Origin: Aadella sp043822885
Lineage (GTDB): Bacteria > Omnitrophota > Gorgyraeia > Tantalellales > Tantalellaceae
Direction of reading: 5' to 3'
Length of the DNA: 20,411 nucleotides
Assembly (NCBI GenBank): GCA_043822885.1
Contig: JBDRBI010000009.1
Span: 1 to 20,411, forward strand
In this document: piece by piece, positions 1 to 12,100 of the stretch
Position numbering within the stretch: the first letter of the stretch is position 1
Layout: each line of letters opens with the position of its first letter
Position numbers and translations under genes: made by a program
Notes under the pieces: generated by a model
What the model was told of the DNA's origin: nothing
Database searches by the model: none
What the model saw: only the letters and a program-made list of their open reading frames with translations

Positions 1-133
1 CAACTCTGGCTTGTTTTTCTACCAGACGTCTTGCCCCTGCTTCACTTGGAGTTAGTTCTTGTACTATTTTTTCTTTTGGCATCACTAACTTTTTCAAGCG
101 CCACAGAACATTTTTTATAGACGATATATTGCT
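1..133 (-). other. Basic tail of the visible sequence, chain continues
   Basis: The last roughly 44 residues are basic and helical (KNVLWRLKKLVMPKEK, GARRLVEKQARV). There is no stop codon before the window edge, so this is not the C-terminus of the protein. It probably starts a cytoplasmic segment. Confidence 0.5.
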
Positions 134-3100
134 GATCATCAGATATCCGCTCAATGCCGCGATAATAATGCTGGATATACCTATCGGTAGGACAGCCGTT
201 GCGCCCATACCTATCGCGAAACCGATATCGTTTATATTTATCCCGCCCAATTGAGGAGACCCGGCGGTATTGCTGTACGCCCATATGATATCGGGTATGC
301 CGATGAGATAAGCCAAAGCCGCCGCGAGAAGCGTGATGACGAACGACGCTCTTACTTTAAGTTCGGGGCTTATTTTTCTTATGATCTTTCCTCTTACCGG
401 ACTACCGCTCCTACGCACTAATCTTATGCTTATTACTTTCTTCATGAAATCCCGGGATGTTGTTCCCCGTATTTTAACACCTACCGCGTATATGTTCCTG
501 AAGTTATTAAATTGATCTACATTCCGCCCGTCAGAAAGAGGATCAAATTCTATTATTTTCTCATTATTTACGGTCATCGGATATGAATAGACATTCTTCC
601 ACGTATTATTCTTGAAAAAGAGTTGCATCTGGTCGTATCTTCCGGGGTATCTTACTTCCAGAACATAATCCGTAAGGTCTATGCCGTTCGGGTACTTTCT
701 CCCATTGATCGCTCCTCCTCTAAGGTCGATCAATATCTCGTTCTCCTGCACTTTAAAATATTCAGGCTCTATATTTATCGCGTTCCCGAGGTCCTGTGCC
801 TGCGCCATATCCTTAACGGATCGAGGAACAAAGCGGTCCGGCAAAATATTAATGATGATCAGCGCAAAAAACGCTGTTATACCCGCTATCATTATTGAGA
901 TAAAATCCCTTCTACCCATTAAAGCCGGCTGTTCGGATTGTTCCGATCCCCCTCTTTTCCTGGTCACTAACAAACCCGCTATCAACATGCCTGCGGCGTT
1001 TAAGGCCGCTACTAATGATCCGTGCTGCGTGTTTAGTTTTTCAAGACTATATTTATTCAACCCGTCCTCTTGCGAGCCACCCGGGTCCCGCGTCAATCGG
1101 TTACCAAGTTCAACAAGCGCTTCTTCGTTAAAAGCGATATCACGTTTTGCGTCATCCGTATTGCCTTCGGCTATACCTGCTTCTATATCACCAAAATTTT
1201 CTGTTATTTCTTCTATAAGCGCCTTCGTAGAGAAATCCTTGGGCGTCATGGTAATGAACCCGCGCACTATATTTGGTTGTTCTTCCTCTTCATCTTTTTC
1301 TTTTTTATCTTTCTTGATCTCAAATCCCACTCCGTCCGCTGCGGATTCAAGCGTTATGCTTTCCACCGTCACGCCATCCGTATTTCCTTCAAATTGGAGG
1401 CCTACACTCCTGACATTGCCCGGGTCGAAGCTTCTATGTGTATCGTACCCGGTTTCTCCTTCCTTACCCAATCTCACCCTTATAGTTGTTACGCCCGGCG
1501 TGATAACTATCTTACGGCCCGATTGTGCGGCGTAATAATTCGTCGATCCGTCATAAGACTGCATTACCGGACGTACCGTTAAAGTCCTGGGGACGTTTAC
1601 CCTTATAACAAATTCTTTCCCGTTCATCACTTCGGGATTATCGTCCAATCTCCACCCGAATACTTCGTTCATATTAAGAAGAGTCGTCCCTGGCAAGGCA
1701 TCTTTGCCCAGAATAGCGCTATCGATCTTCCAACCTTTGTCAGTATTTTTAATACTTCCGGGCATGCTACGCGACCCGTCCAATACCGAGGCTGAGGAAA
1801 GACTTGTCCAGTTTTCGATATTATAGGTCCCGTTAGCTTTAAACTCAAAGAAAGCTTTGTTCCTGCTATCCCGACCTTTATATATATTTTCGAATACTTT
1901 CCATCTCTTTTCGCCTTCTTTTTCTCCAAACTTTTCCAGAAGTAAATTATGATACATTTCTTTTGCCGTATTAAGAACGTATTTTATCCTTTCAGCTTCA
2001 TTGTTCTTTTTTCTGAACTTAAGTTCGTGAAAGTTATCCAGCATTCCCAATATCCATCCGTCGGATCTCACGTTCTTCACTACGGATCTCAGCATATCCG
2101 GCACCGAGCTTTTTGGCGCCTTCCCGTCAGTAACATACGTGCTGACAGCCGGGCCCGCCACATAACTGCGCATCATCTGTGTATTATAATTCTGTGTCTG
2201 ATCTATTACCGGAAGAGTGAGCATACCGACCCAGGTCACTCCAAAGAAAAGTACCGCCACTACCGCCTTATTATATATCCAGTCTACTAGTTTTTCCTTC
2301 TTCTCTTGTTCAGTGAACTTTTTCCCAAGTGCTTTCTTTATCGCGTCCTGACGTCCTCTTGTCCAGTACCCTTCGCTGACATACCCGGGGAAAAGGTTTC
2401 TTCCGGCATTAAAATATGCCGATACGATCATATGTGTGTAATATATGAGCATAGTAGGTGCTTTTAACCCATATTTAAGCGTATGGTACGGTAATCTGCC
2501 TACAACAAACAATGGTTTCTTGAAAACGCGCCTGTATAAAACATCAACGCTCCAGGATCCGGCAAGTACGGACCCGAATGCCAGGAGACTTAATATCCCC
2601 CATAACGGGAAGATTGTGCCCGCCCAGAACACCGCTGCAAGAGATATTGTGATGAACCCTATGGCTCCGGCTTTCCAGTCTATTTCTACTTCCCCTTTTA
2701 TTTCCTTTTCTATCTGCTCAACTTCCAACATGATCTCTTCTAAAGCTAGGACCATGGCAATATCTATGTTATCTTTTTTGTCGATATTTTTTTTCACGGC
2801 ATTCTCAAAAATATTATAGAACTCAGTTACGTCCGTGCCGCTTTCGATAAGTTTTGCCGACACTACCTTACCTGTTTCGTCCTGCTCAAGGTCAACTACT
2901 TCGCCGTCACCTTTGAGAAATTGTTTATATTTGTTGAGTACATATAGTATTTTTTCGTCACTCTTGAAATCATCTTTCTCAAGTTTGGGTATTACAGTCA
3001 TTTCTTTACCAGTCTCGGGATCAATATGCTGCGTATTCATAAGATATTCCAAACCTTCCATTATAGTAAACCCGCGCTTCATAACTCTCACACGGAAGGC

Positions 3101-6100
3101 TTCACTCGTGGACTCGTCATCTTTGGAAGCGTATATCCATACTATTATCATCGACATCGCGGTAAGTATGAACGGCGGGTAGAAAAACACCGCTATCCCG
3201 GACATTGTTGTCGGCAGCCATCCTATCATCTCTTTTATAATAAACTCAACAGATAGGGCATAATCCCGGATCAAGAGTCCTGCTCCGCCGAGTTTATATA
3301 GTGGAAAGAACGTATAAGCTATCCTTGCGACAACATAAAGATTAGTAACGATTATCGTGACTAAAGTCGCTAATGCTGCCAAAGTGGATGAAGAGAGATG
3401 CACCATATGCTGAAACATCACCCATCCGCGTATCCATCCGCGAAAGCTTCTGTCTCCCATACCGTCCATCGGAGATATGTGCCATTGTTCGTTAGGCTCT
3501 GTTCCCATGCGCGTCATTATCCTGAACAACGTATATCCTGCTGCATAGAAAAACAGTCCACCCGCGAAGAATCCTATGGGGGCACCTATTAAAAGACCTG
3601 CCGCTATATTGAGTTTTGAACCTATGAGCATCCATCCCAGCCCGGCGCCTATATACTGACCAAAGAACATGAAGAACATGGGTTTATATGAGATTATTGC
3701 CCAGAAGGTCTGCATTGTTATCCAACGCGATCTCTGAAGCCACCATCTGAACCCGATAGGGGGCAGTTCATCCTCAAGTACCTGCACATATTTACCTTCC
3801 AGCCTGGTAGCCATGAGCTTATACAAGGCCAGTCTTGAACCCAGCTCAGCATCCTCTATCTGATTATAGGAATCCCAAACCCCGGATTGACGATATACGT
3901 TCAGATATTTTCTAAAAAGTTCCGAGGGCACGGTTATTGCTTCGTTGGGTTCCCTGAGAAGTTTTGCTCTCTCTATCCTTTTCTCAATAAACCCGAGCTT
4001 TTCTGTTCTATGATATTGATCAGCTTCGTCCTGCGCTATCCGTTCCCTTAAAGGTCTCATAAGCTGCCCAAGGTGCACCCTTGCGTGTAAGGGCATTTCT
4101 TCCATCTCACCGGTAGTTTCGTTTTTCACGAGTCTGATACCGCTTAGCATTTCCCATAAAAACCCGTTACCGGTACCGCCAAGAAACAAAAATCCCGATT
4201 TGGTCTGACCTATCTGTATACTGTTGTGCCATACCAGATAATCCAGCCATGACCTATGACTCCAATCAGTAGATTTTTTTATAGGTACAAGGCGAAGCTC
4301 GGTCTGCATTACCGTTGGTATATTCCTTATCCTAAACTCAGACGCAAGGAACGTATCCTCATCTGGATAGACCTGAAGGAATGCCCATAACATATATTTC
4401 GCTCTCGCTGCTCCGTCGGAACCTTCAGCTATCCATTTTTCGGCTTCTTCTTCCGATGCGTTCTTTATTTTTTCCGGAGATTCTCCTGCTTGTTTCGATA
4501 GATTTTTTACAGCATCTCTATATTCCTTGATTATCTGCTCCCCGCTATCATCCAAGGATATACCCCATCTCTCTCCTTCGGAATGCATATTCTTCTCTTC
4601 TTCCGCAGTAATCACTCCATCAGCATCTTTAGCATCAAGCTGACGTCTTATGGTGTTTTCCCTACTCTCCCAAACGCAGAGTTTCATCCTAAGAAGCAGC
4701 GGCTGTAGTCTGTCTTCCTCATCGACGAGTTCAACAAAATACGGCGCGTCTTCTCCCATCTTCTCGTAAAATTTCCCGATCTCTTCCTTAATTATTTTTT
4801 CATTTTCGGCAGTATTCAGATCCACGGTTTCCGGTTTCTTTTTGCCGGTGACCGCATAGAAAAGGTTCATGACCACAGTTTCTTCGGCATTGAGCGGAGG
4901 TTTCATCCTTATTTTCTGCTGATGTTTACCCAGGTTTATCCCATGTTGCGGGCCTGCGACTACACGTATACGTTCCTTGTGTATATATAACTCACCTGCC
5001 CACGGTCTTTTAGGATCGTGTGCCGGCATGCCTCTGTCTTCGCCTTCTTCATTGCCGTATATAGCGACATTCATGTTATTTATACCGGGTCTGTCAGTAT
5101 CGTCAGTCACGGGAAACACATCTATCCCACCCGGATATGTGTTTATAGCACTTTCGACTATTCCGACAAGTTTTTCACCGGCGCCAGCATGGAACGTCGT
5201 TTCCATTAAGGCTACTCGCGGGAATAGTTTTTTGCCATTCTCAGAAGAGCATAAATACTTAATATCTTCCAGGTCCAGCCTTTCTAGTATATCTTTATTA
5301 CTGAACCTGTCCTGCCTCATTTTAAGTGTTTCCATCTTAACTTTATCGTTCAGCCGCTCATCGGAAGAGATGATCTCAATAAGTTTATCTCTTTTAACGT
5401 TCTTTTCCAGAAATACCATCTCGAGTACGGGATAATTCAGAAACATAGAATATGACGGCCATTTAGACGGTGTTATGCCTCTTCTTTTCAGGTTCCTTTG
5501 ACGCCACCATCCCGCTATATCTTTCGTATCTTTTTCCATTTCATGTATTATCCGGGAAATATTCTCTTCGGATATATCGACTTTCATATATTCAGGAAGA
5601 TCCTCTTGGGACGTATTTTTCGTTATATCGTTGAGTATTTCTATCAGGATATGCCGTGGTACGCTTTTCTCGGCATCCATAGGCGTAATGCTAGCAGGGT
5701 TACCTCTGAACCGTGCTATGAAAAGCAATACTTTCTCAACCATAATATTCACCATATATGCGGATACCGCGGCAAAAATTGTCACAAAAGAGAAAAACCA
5801 GCCCGTCATATCTCTTATCGCTGGTATAATCCCTTGTACCTGCAGATAGTCACGTACCCCAAAAGTAATGGCCAAGAGAACGCCTGATATAATTAATACC
5901 TGCTTAATATTCGCGCTGTGTCGTTTTATCCCATGCCAGTAACTGCTTCTCGTAACATCCGGTCCTCCGAAACCCTGCTGGAACCACGACATCTTGCTCG
6001 CCCGGTACCGTCTTTCTTTAGTCTCCCAGACTATAGCTTCTTCAACAGTTTTCCCTTCATATACTTTCTCCTGTATCCTTCTTACCCTATACTGGAGAGC

Positions 6101-9100
6101 GCCTATGTATTTACTGATATTATTGCTTGGTATAGCCTGAATGGAAGCACCCCATTCATCCGGTCCGTTATATGTTCTTTTCCCATCAATATCTTCAGGC
6201 GCTTTTTTATATGTGTTTTCCGTGCCGTCTATATCTATATTTCCGTTCGTGTCAGCATCTCCGGGAACGAGCCCGATGAAACCTTTCTGATCCTGCGCTT
6301 GAACAAAATTTCTGCCTTGGACATAAAGCGTCGGCGAATAGAACTGCGGATCATTCCATGGGAAATGTCCTCTGGCGTAAAAAACAAACCCTTTGGGATC
6401 GGATTTTATTTTCCTGAGCCAGTCAATACAATAATCCATATACTCATACATATCTATCTCTATAACATCTTTTGGCTGAAAGAGTTTGGGTTCGGCGAAC
6501 GGTGCCGCAACAGGCATTTTCATGATCTCGGCCCATTGACCGGGTGCAAAATCTTTATTATCTTCTTCTGTTTTTTTAAGATCGCCCTTGATCTTCTCAA
6601 TACTACCTATAAGTTCATCTATGACTTCACCTTGCGTCTTATCGGATACGCCTCTTTTGGCCTTTCGTATAGAACGGAAATTCAGGAATGTTTCAAAAAT
6701 ATATTCTCTCATAGAATATATTCCCATCAGGATCAATGCGGTACTGGCAATAAACACGCCCGGTGTCGCGTATATCGGGCTAGACAATGCGGAGATAAGC
6801 GCTAATCCGCCGAGTACCATACCCGTAAGCCATGCGAGTTTTGAGAACTCAGTCACAGGTTTACTCGGATTTCTTAGATCCCTGGAAGACACAGGATAAG
6901 ATTTCGGAGCATATCGCGTCCCCCCTATCACTTGACCTAGAACTATTTCTTTTGTGGACACTCTTTTCAGCATCTCTTTATAAAAGCTATTCTTCGACGA
7001 CTTAATTGCTCTGGAAACCGATATATCCTCAAGTGATTCTTCGCCCCCAAGAGTAATAAGGCCGGTAATATCTGTTCCATATTTTTTCTCTATTTTTTCC
7101 AGAATATCTTCAAGATTACCCGGAGATATTTCACCCTCTCCCACGATATTCTTTAAATCCTGATTTTCCTCATTTATATCGTTCAGCATTAAGATCAAAG
7201 CATCGTCTCCTAATCCTTTTCTCATAGCACTCAATGTTATTTTGACCACAAGCTTATATCTTTGCGGGCTGATCTTCCTTGATGCTTCCCATTCGGCTTT
7301 TTCTATATCCTTGATCTTTTCCTGAATGCTGTTCGACAGAGCAAGGTCTATTGATTTGCCCTTTTCATTGGACGCTTTTGGAACTTGATCCTTAGATTTA
7401 ATATCAGCGGTTTCTTTTACTGTTTTTTCATCAGCTTCTTTGGGGAACACATCTTTTCTCACAAGTGTTTTTGGCGAAAGTAATTTTTTGTTGAACTTTT
7501 TAAATACCCAATATCCTAATCCTCCAAAAAATGTTGCGGCAGCCGCAAGCGCTGCGCCGGCCATTTTTAGGAACCCTACGAACTTATCCCACCTAATACC
7601 TGACACGACCATACTTTCCGCGTCGGAATAAGTAGCGCCCTTAAGTATCTCTGCCTGCCCTTTTATTACGTGCCGAATCTCCTCGGTAGAGTACCCGTTG
7701 CGCAGCATATGCTGGGCAAAGAACGCTACACGTTCGATATATATCTTTATCTTTTTTTCGTCACTAAGAGAATCGTAGTCTTTATTAAAGGCCCTTAGAT
7801 ACTCCTGTATTTCTTCATTGTACGCGGTTATTTCCATGAATTTAGCGTAGAATTCTCCGAAATTGAACCCTTCTTTTTTATGTGAGGCCCAGTATATCAG
7901 AACGCCCATGAGTTCGCTTTTATCTTCATTTGTAAGATTAAAATGATCTATCAGCTTCGGGTTTTTGATACCTAAAATATTCTTCACGGCCGCAATACCT
8001 ATATTCTCGGATATTTTGAGGTTCTTACTGAATTCCGCAAACTCTTCATTTGAAGTCAAAGGTATTTCACCGGTATCTTCGTCCTTTACAAGAGTAAGTT
8101 TTACGGTCCAGTACACTATTCCGCTGACCACCGACGGTGTTATCTCTTTTCCGGCAATAAACCCGCTGAGCGATTTTCTTATTACGGAAGCGTTACCAAG
8201 AACTTTGGCTAACTTTGCGGATGAGTTTATTCCGTTAAATCTCGCCATAGTGTATATAGTATTCAGAATATCGGTCCCGACATTCTCATTGAACATCATA
8301 TCTGCTTTCAGCCCGGTCATTTTACGTTTCTGATCAAGTATCCTTAACGCGCCTTTGACTAATTCTTTCGCCGCCGCGTTGGAACCGACCTCAAGCACGT
8401 AAGGATTTATATAAGGCGTACCATCCTCATTAAAAAGGGATACAATTACTATCCCTTCGTCTTTTTCCGTGAATGTGATAATTCTTCCGTCAGGAAGGGC
8501 CATATTATATTCCTCATCCGCCGCGGTTAGCGCTTTCTTAGACCAATGCATGATCTCTTTTCCCGGAAGAGTTATAATATCTTTTTCAAATTCTTTAGGC
8601 AGCAGCGGTTTCAGGACATCTATCTGGTTGAATATTAATTTTGCCTCGTCGGATTGTTTAAGTTCTGCCGAACCTTTCAATCTTCTTTCAGGATCGTATT
8701 TAAATTTCCACCCTTTGGTGGTGTCAACGCCTTCCGGAGTAAAAAGGTTCGCGTATATATCTTCTCTGATCTTTCCGTTTTCAACAGAAACGTTAAAGAG
8801 ATATACTTGATCACCGCTTTCTCCGATACGTCCGGTATAGAATAAACTTTCAAGCTCTCCTATATCTCCAAGAGGATGTTTTCCGAAATCTAACTGTACG
8901 GTCCCCGAGATAACATAACCTCTGAGCCTCTTCCATGCCCGGGCTATATTTTCACCGTCTTTCATCTTAAGCCGGAGTTTCCCTACAACTACACCCGCGT
9001 CTTTATGCCCTATCTTGATTTTTTTCTGAAAATAGAACATTCCTTGCTCGTACCCTTCTTCCCCCATCCCCGGGATGATGATCTTTTGCGACCCGTCTAG

Positions 9101-12100
9101 CGCGTCATATAGGAACGCGCTTTTATACGCGCTGTAATCTTTATCTTTTGTAGCGACAAATTCCCCTATAATATCTTTATCTACATCGCTTATCATCCCG
9201 GAATCAGCATTTATGGTAACCATACCGGAAGGCATTTCATAGAATTCCGTTACGCGCCTGTTACTGAGCCCGTAGCGTTCGTATCCTTTCTTCCCGAGAA
9301 ATACCTTTTCCGCGGAATAATTGCCCGGTCCTCCTTCAAGCGGTACCGTCAGAAACCATCCTTCCGGCAGTCTATGGTTTCCCTGTCTTATAAGTTTCAT
9401 AGTTCCTTCCGCCCAATTAATGAAGATCTGACCATCTTTTATTCCGAACGGCGCTTCCCATTGCTCGGTCTCAAATTCCCTTTCCTTCGGATTGAACGTT
9501 CTGTACACAATAAACCGTTCGCCGCTTTCCGCGAGTATTTTCAATAATGCTTTAGTGTCTTTCATATCCCTGATCCGCGGCTCTACTCCCGTAACGTCAA
9601 CAATAGATCTTTCTTCAATACCGTAATCGTACATGAACACGGCGGCATCGCTTATTTCGCCTTCCTCATAAGTTATGCTCCCGTCGCGGTTCCGGGTTTG
9701 AATAAGATGCTTTATCTCACTCTTGACAGGCAATTCTCCTGTATCCTTGTCAACCGCATATCTGGTTTCATCGTACCAGTACCGCGTAACGTATCTGGTC
9801 ATATAGTTCTTTTCCTCGGATATCCTGTAAAAATCCTCTTTTATCGGATCACGGTACCGCGTAAGATGGGATGTATGTTCGAATATTTTCTTTCCGTACT
9901 GATCATAAGTCACTTCTATCATCAGGTTTTTTTCTTGATCGTAAACCACTGTCCTTGTAATATAGGCATTTTCTTCACCCGCCACTTTTTCTTTTATATA
10001 TTGGTACCACAGCTTTCCGTTAACATCGTACACTCCGTAAGCATCCGTCACGGGTTGTTCAATTCCGGGCATCCATTCAAGTTTATGCCCCCATTTTGCG
10101 TCTTCGGGCAGGTCTTTTATCTCTACTCTTTCTTTCCCCGCATACGCGATCATCCTATTCAAGCTTTTATCTATTTCCGCTATTATCCGGCCTTCCGTAT
10201 TCATTTTTTTACCGGAAGTAACCGGTTCAAGATTGAATTGTTCCGGGATAAACTCTTTTCCTTTATACATTCCTGATGATTTAACGGTAAGCGTAACCCC
10301 AAAGGAATTCTTGAGTATGACTTTTTCTATTACCATTCCGTTTTCATACGTTATCCGTTCGTTGTATGTCAAGGTCCCGTTCGGATTCTCTGTTATCGCT
10401 ACACTTTTATAACCTTTCCTATCCTTCAGTACGCCTGTGTCCGGGTTGTACGTCCGGCTTGCGGTGAATATTTCTTTGTCCGAACCTAGAAAAATGAAGT
10501 TTCCTTTCCTGTACGCAAAATATGACCTTTCGATAAGTTTTTCATTGCCGTACCCTGCGGCTTCTCTTGTATATTTTTTGACCTCTTTTGTCATTATGTC
10601 CTGGTTCCGTTCATTATCAAATGCCTGATAATATGTTTCTAAGACGACGCTTGTTTTAACGTCAGGATTTATCCTATCGTAATCATATGTCAGAACGGTT
10701 TTGAGCAACATCTTGCCTGTCCTGTCCATGTACGTATCAACACGGCTTATCTCTCTGACATTTCTATCCCTATACCCTTTTTCGACTGTTTGGACATAGA
10801 AAACCGCTTTGTCCTCTATTTTTTCCGCATATACGGGGTTGCCGTTATCATCTATTCCCACGCCGATCTTGACCTTACCGTCTGTCACATGCTCGAAATC
10901 CTGTGTTACACCGTCAAAATACGGTCTTCCATCATCTGACACTTCTCCGGGCTTATAATATAATTTTACCAAATCCCTTAGCGTTGTTTTTTCTATATCT
11001 TTCCCTAATGTTCTTTCACCCACCAAAGCGTTCCTTTCGTATCTTCTCCCGTGCGGATCAATGCCTTGTTCCGATACTTCTTTAGGTATCATATACTTTC
11101 TTAATCTCGGATATTTTTTGCTTACGTTAACCGTACCAATGTCACCTATCGTATGTTCTCCCGTCGCAAGATTAGAATAATTGAGCCGTGCCCATTCCTC
11201 GGTTCTTCTGCCGAACTCATCCCTTATCTCGTTATAAAGAAACGTCTCTTTTTCTGTGATCTTAACGCCTCTTTTCGTCAATTTTCTAATAAACTGATCC
11301 AGGGACCTATTACCTTTTTCACTTAAATAGTCGGAAAGTTTTTTGCCGGGTCTCGCCAAGAATACTGTTCTCTTTGTGCGCTTTTTATCGGAAGTCCTGT
11401 CAAGGAGCATCAGGTATCCGTGTGATTCCGTCTCTTCTCTCGCTAAAGTAACGGAAAAATCCAGCCCTCCATCTTTATCTTTTTTTGTCATTTCTTCGAA
11501 CGTTATATCCTGTGTGAACATATCTAACTTGGTCGTTGATACTGTATCCTCGCTTCCGTCAGAATTGTATGTCCGGTTAAGTTCCTCTATCATGACCGGC
11601 GCGGAGAACCGACCCGTCTCTTCCACGCCTCTTACGCGGACAACGGAGCCATTGTCTGTACTCTCGGTTTTTCCCAAATATCTCCTGACCGTACCTCTAT
11701 CGTCATGATATTTTATTTGCACCTGCTGCATTGTTCTGAGCCCGGATTCAAAAGGAAACAGCGGGAACTCCACCATGCTTATACGCTTTTTGCTTGGTTC
11801 ATAGAAGTAAGAACTTATCACTTCTCCCGGCATTTCCGGGTTGTCTTTGGAGAAATTGCGGATTATGCTGAGACTGCTTCCTTTCGGGAACCTAACTCCT
11901 TCGGTGATACCCGGCAAGAATAAGGTTACATCTTTTTCTTTCACCACTTTGTATTCGTATTGTTCCGACATATACCCCGTAACATAGGGAATATTCTCTT
12001 TGGACAATTCTAACCGCCCTGTATATCTGGAATCGGCCCTGTCGGAGCCTCCCACTGTCACGTACACATGTTCCGATCCATGTTCCTGCGAATACGCGGC

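Noticed and set aside
681..1535. 284-codon open frame on the plus strand
   Set aside because: The product is Ser/Pro/Leu-rich with no family resemblance, and it is antisense to a clear beta-sandwich and membrane helices of the giant gene. It is a shadow of codon bias on the other strand.
4355..4363. DED triplet in YPDEDTFLASEF as the GT2 DxD motif
   Set aside because: VDEEDRLQP at 4726-4700 fits the 'DAED' block better in context and distance from the first DD. The DED triplet lies just before the VMQ block, where the 'pDpdqL'-like helix start would be.
5918..6805. 295-codon open frame on the plus strand
   Set aside because: It lies antisense to the giant gene, and its product is a Phe/Ile/Tyr/Ser/Arg-rich sequence with no recognisable domain. 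The opposite strand here encodes a membrane hairpin and a structured region in the continuous frame.
9698..10276. 192-codon open frame on the plus strand with hydrophobic stretches that could be taken for a membrane protein
   Set aside because: The hydrophobicity comes from reading Lys/Glu/Tyr codons backwards. The frame has no ribosome binding site that I can see and sits antisense to the beta-rich region.
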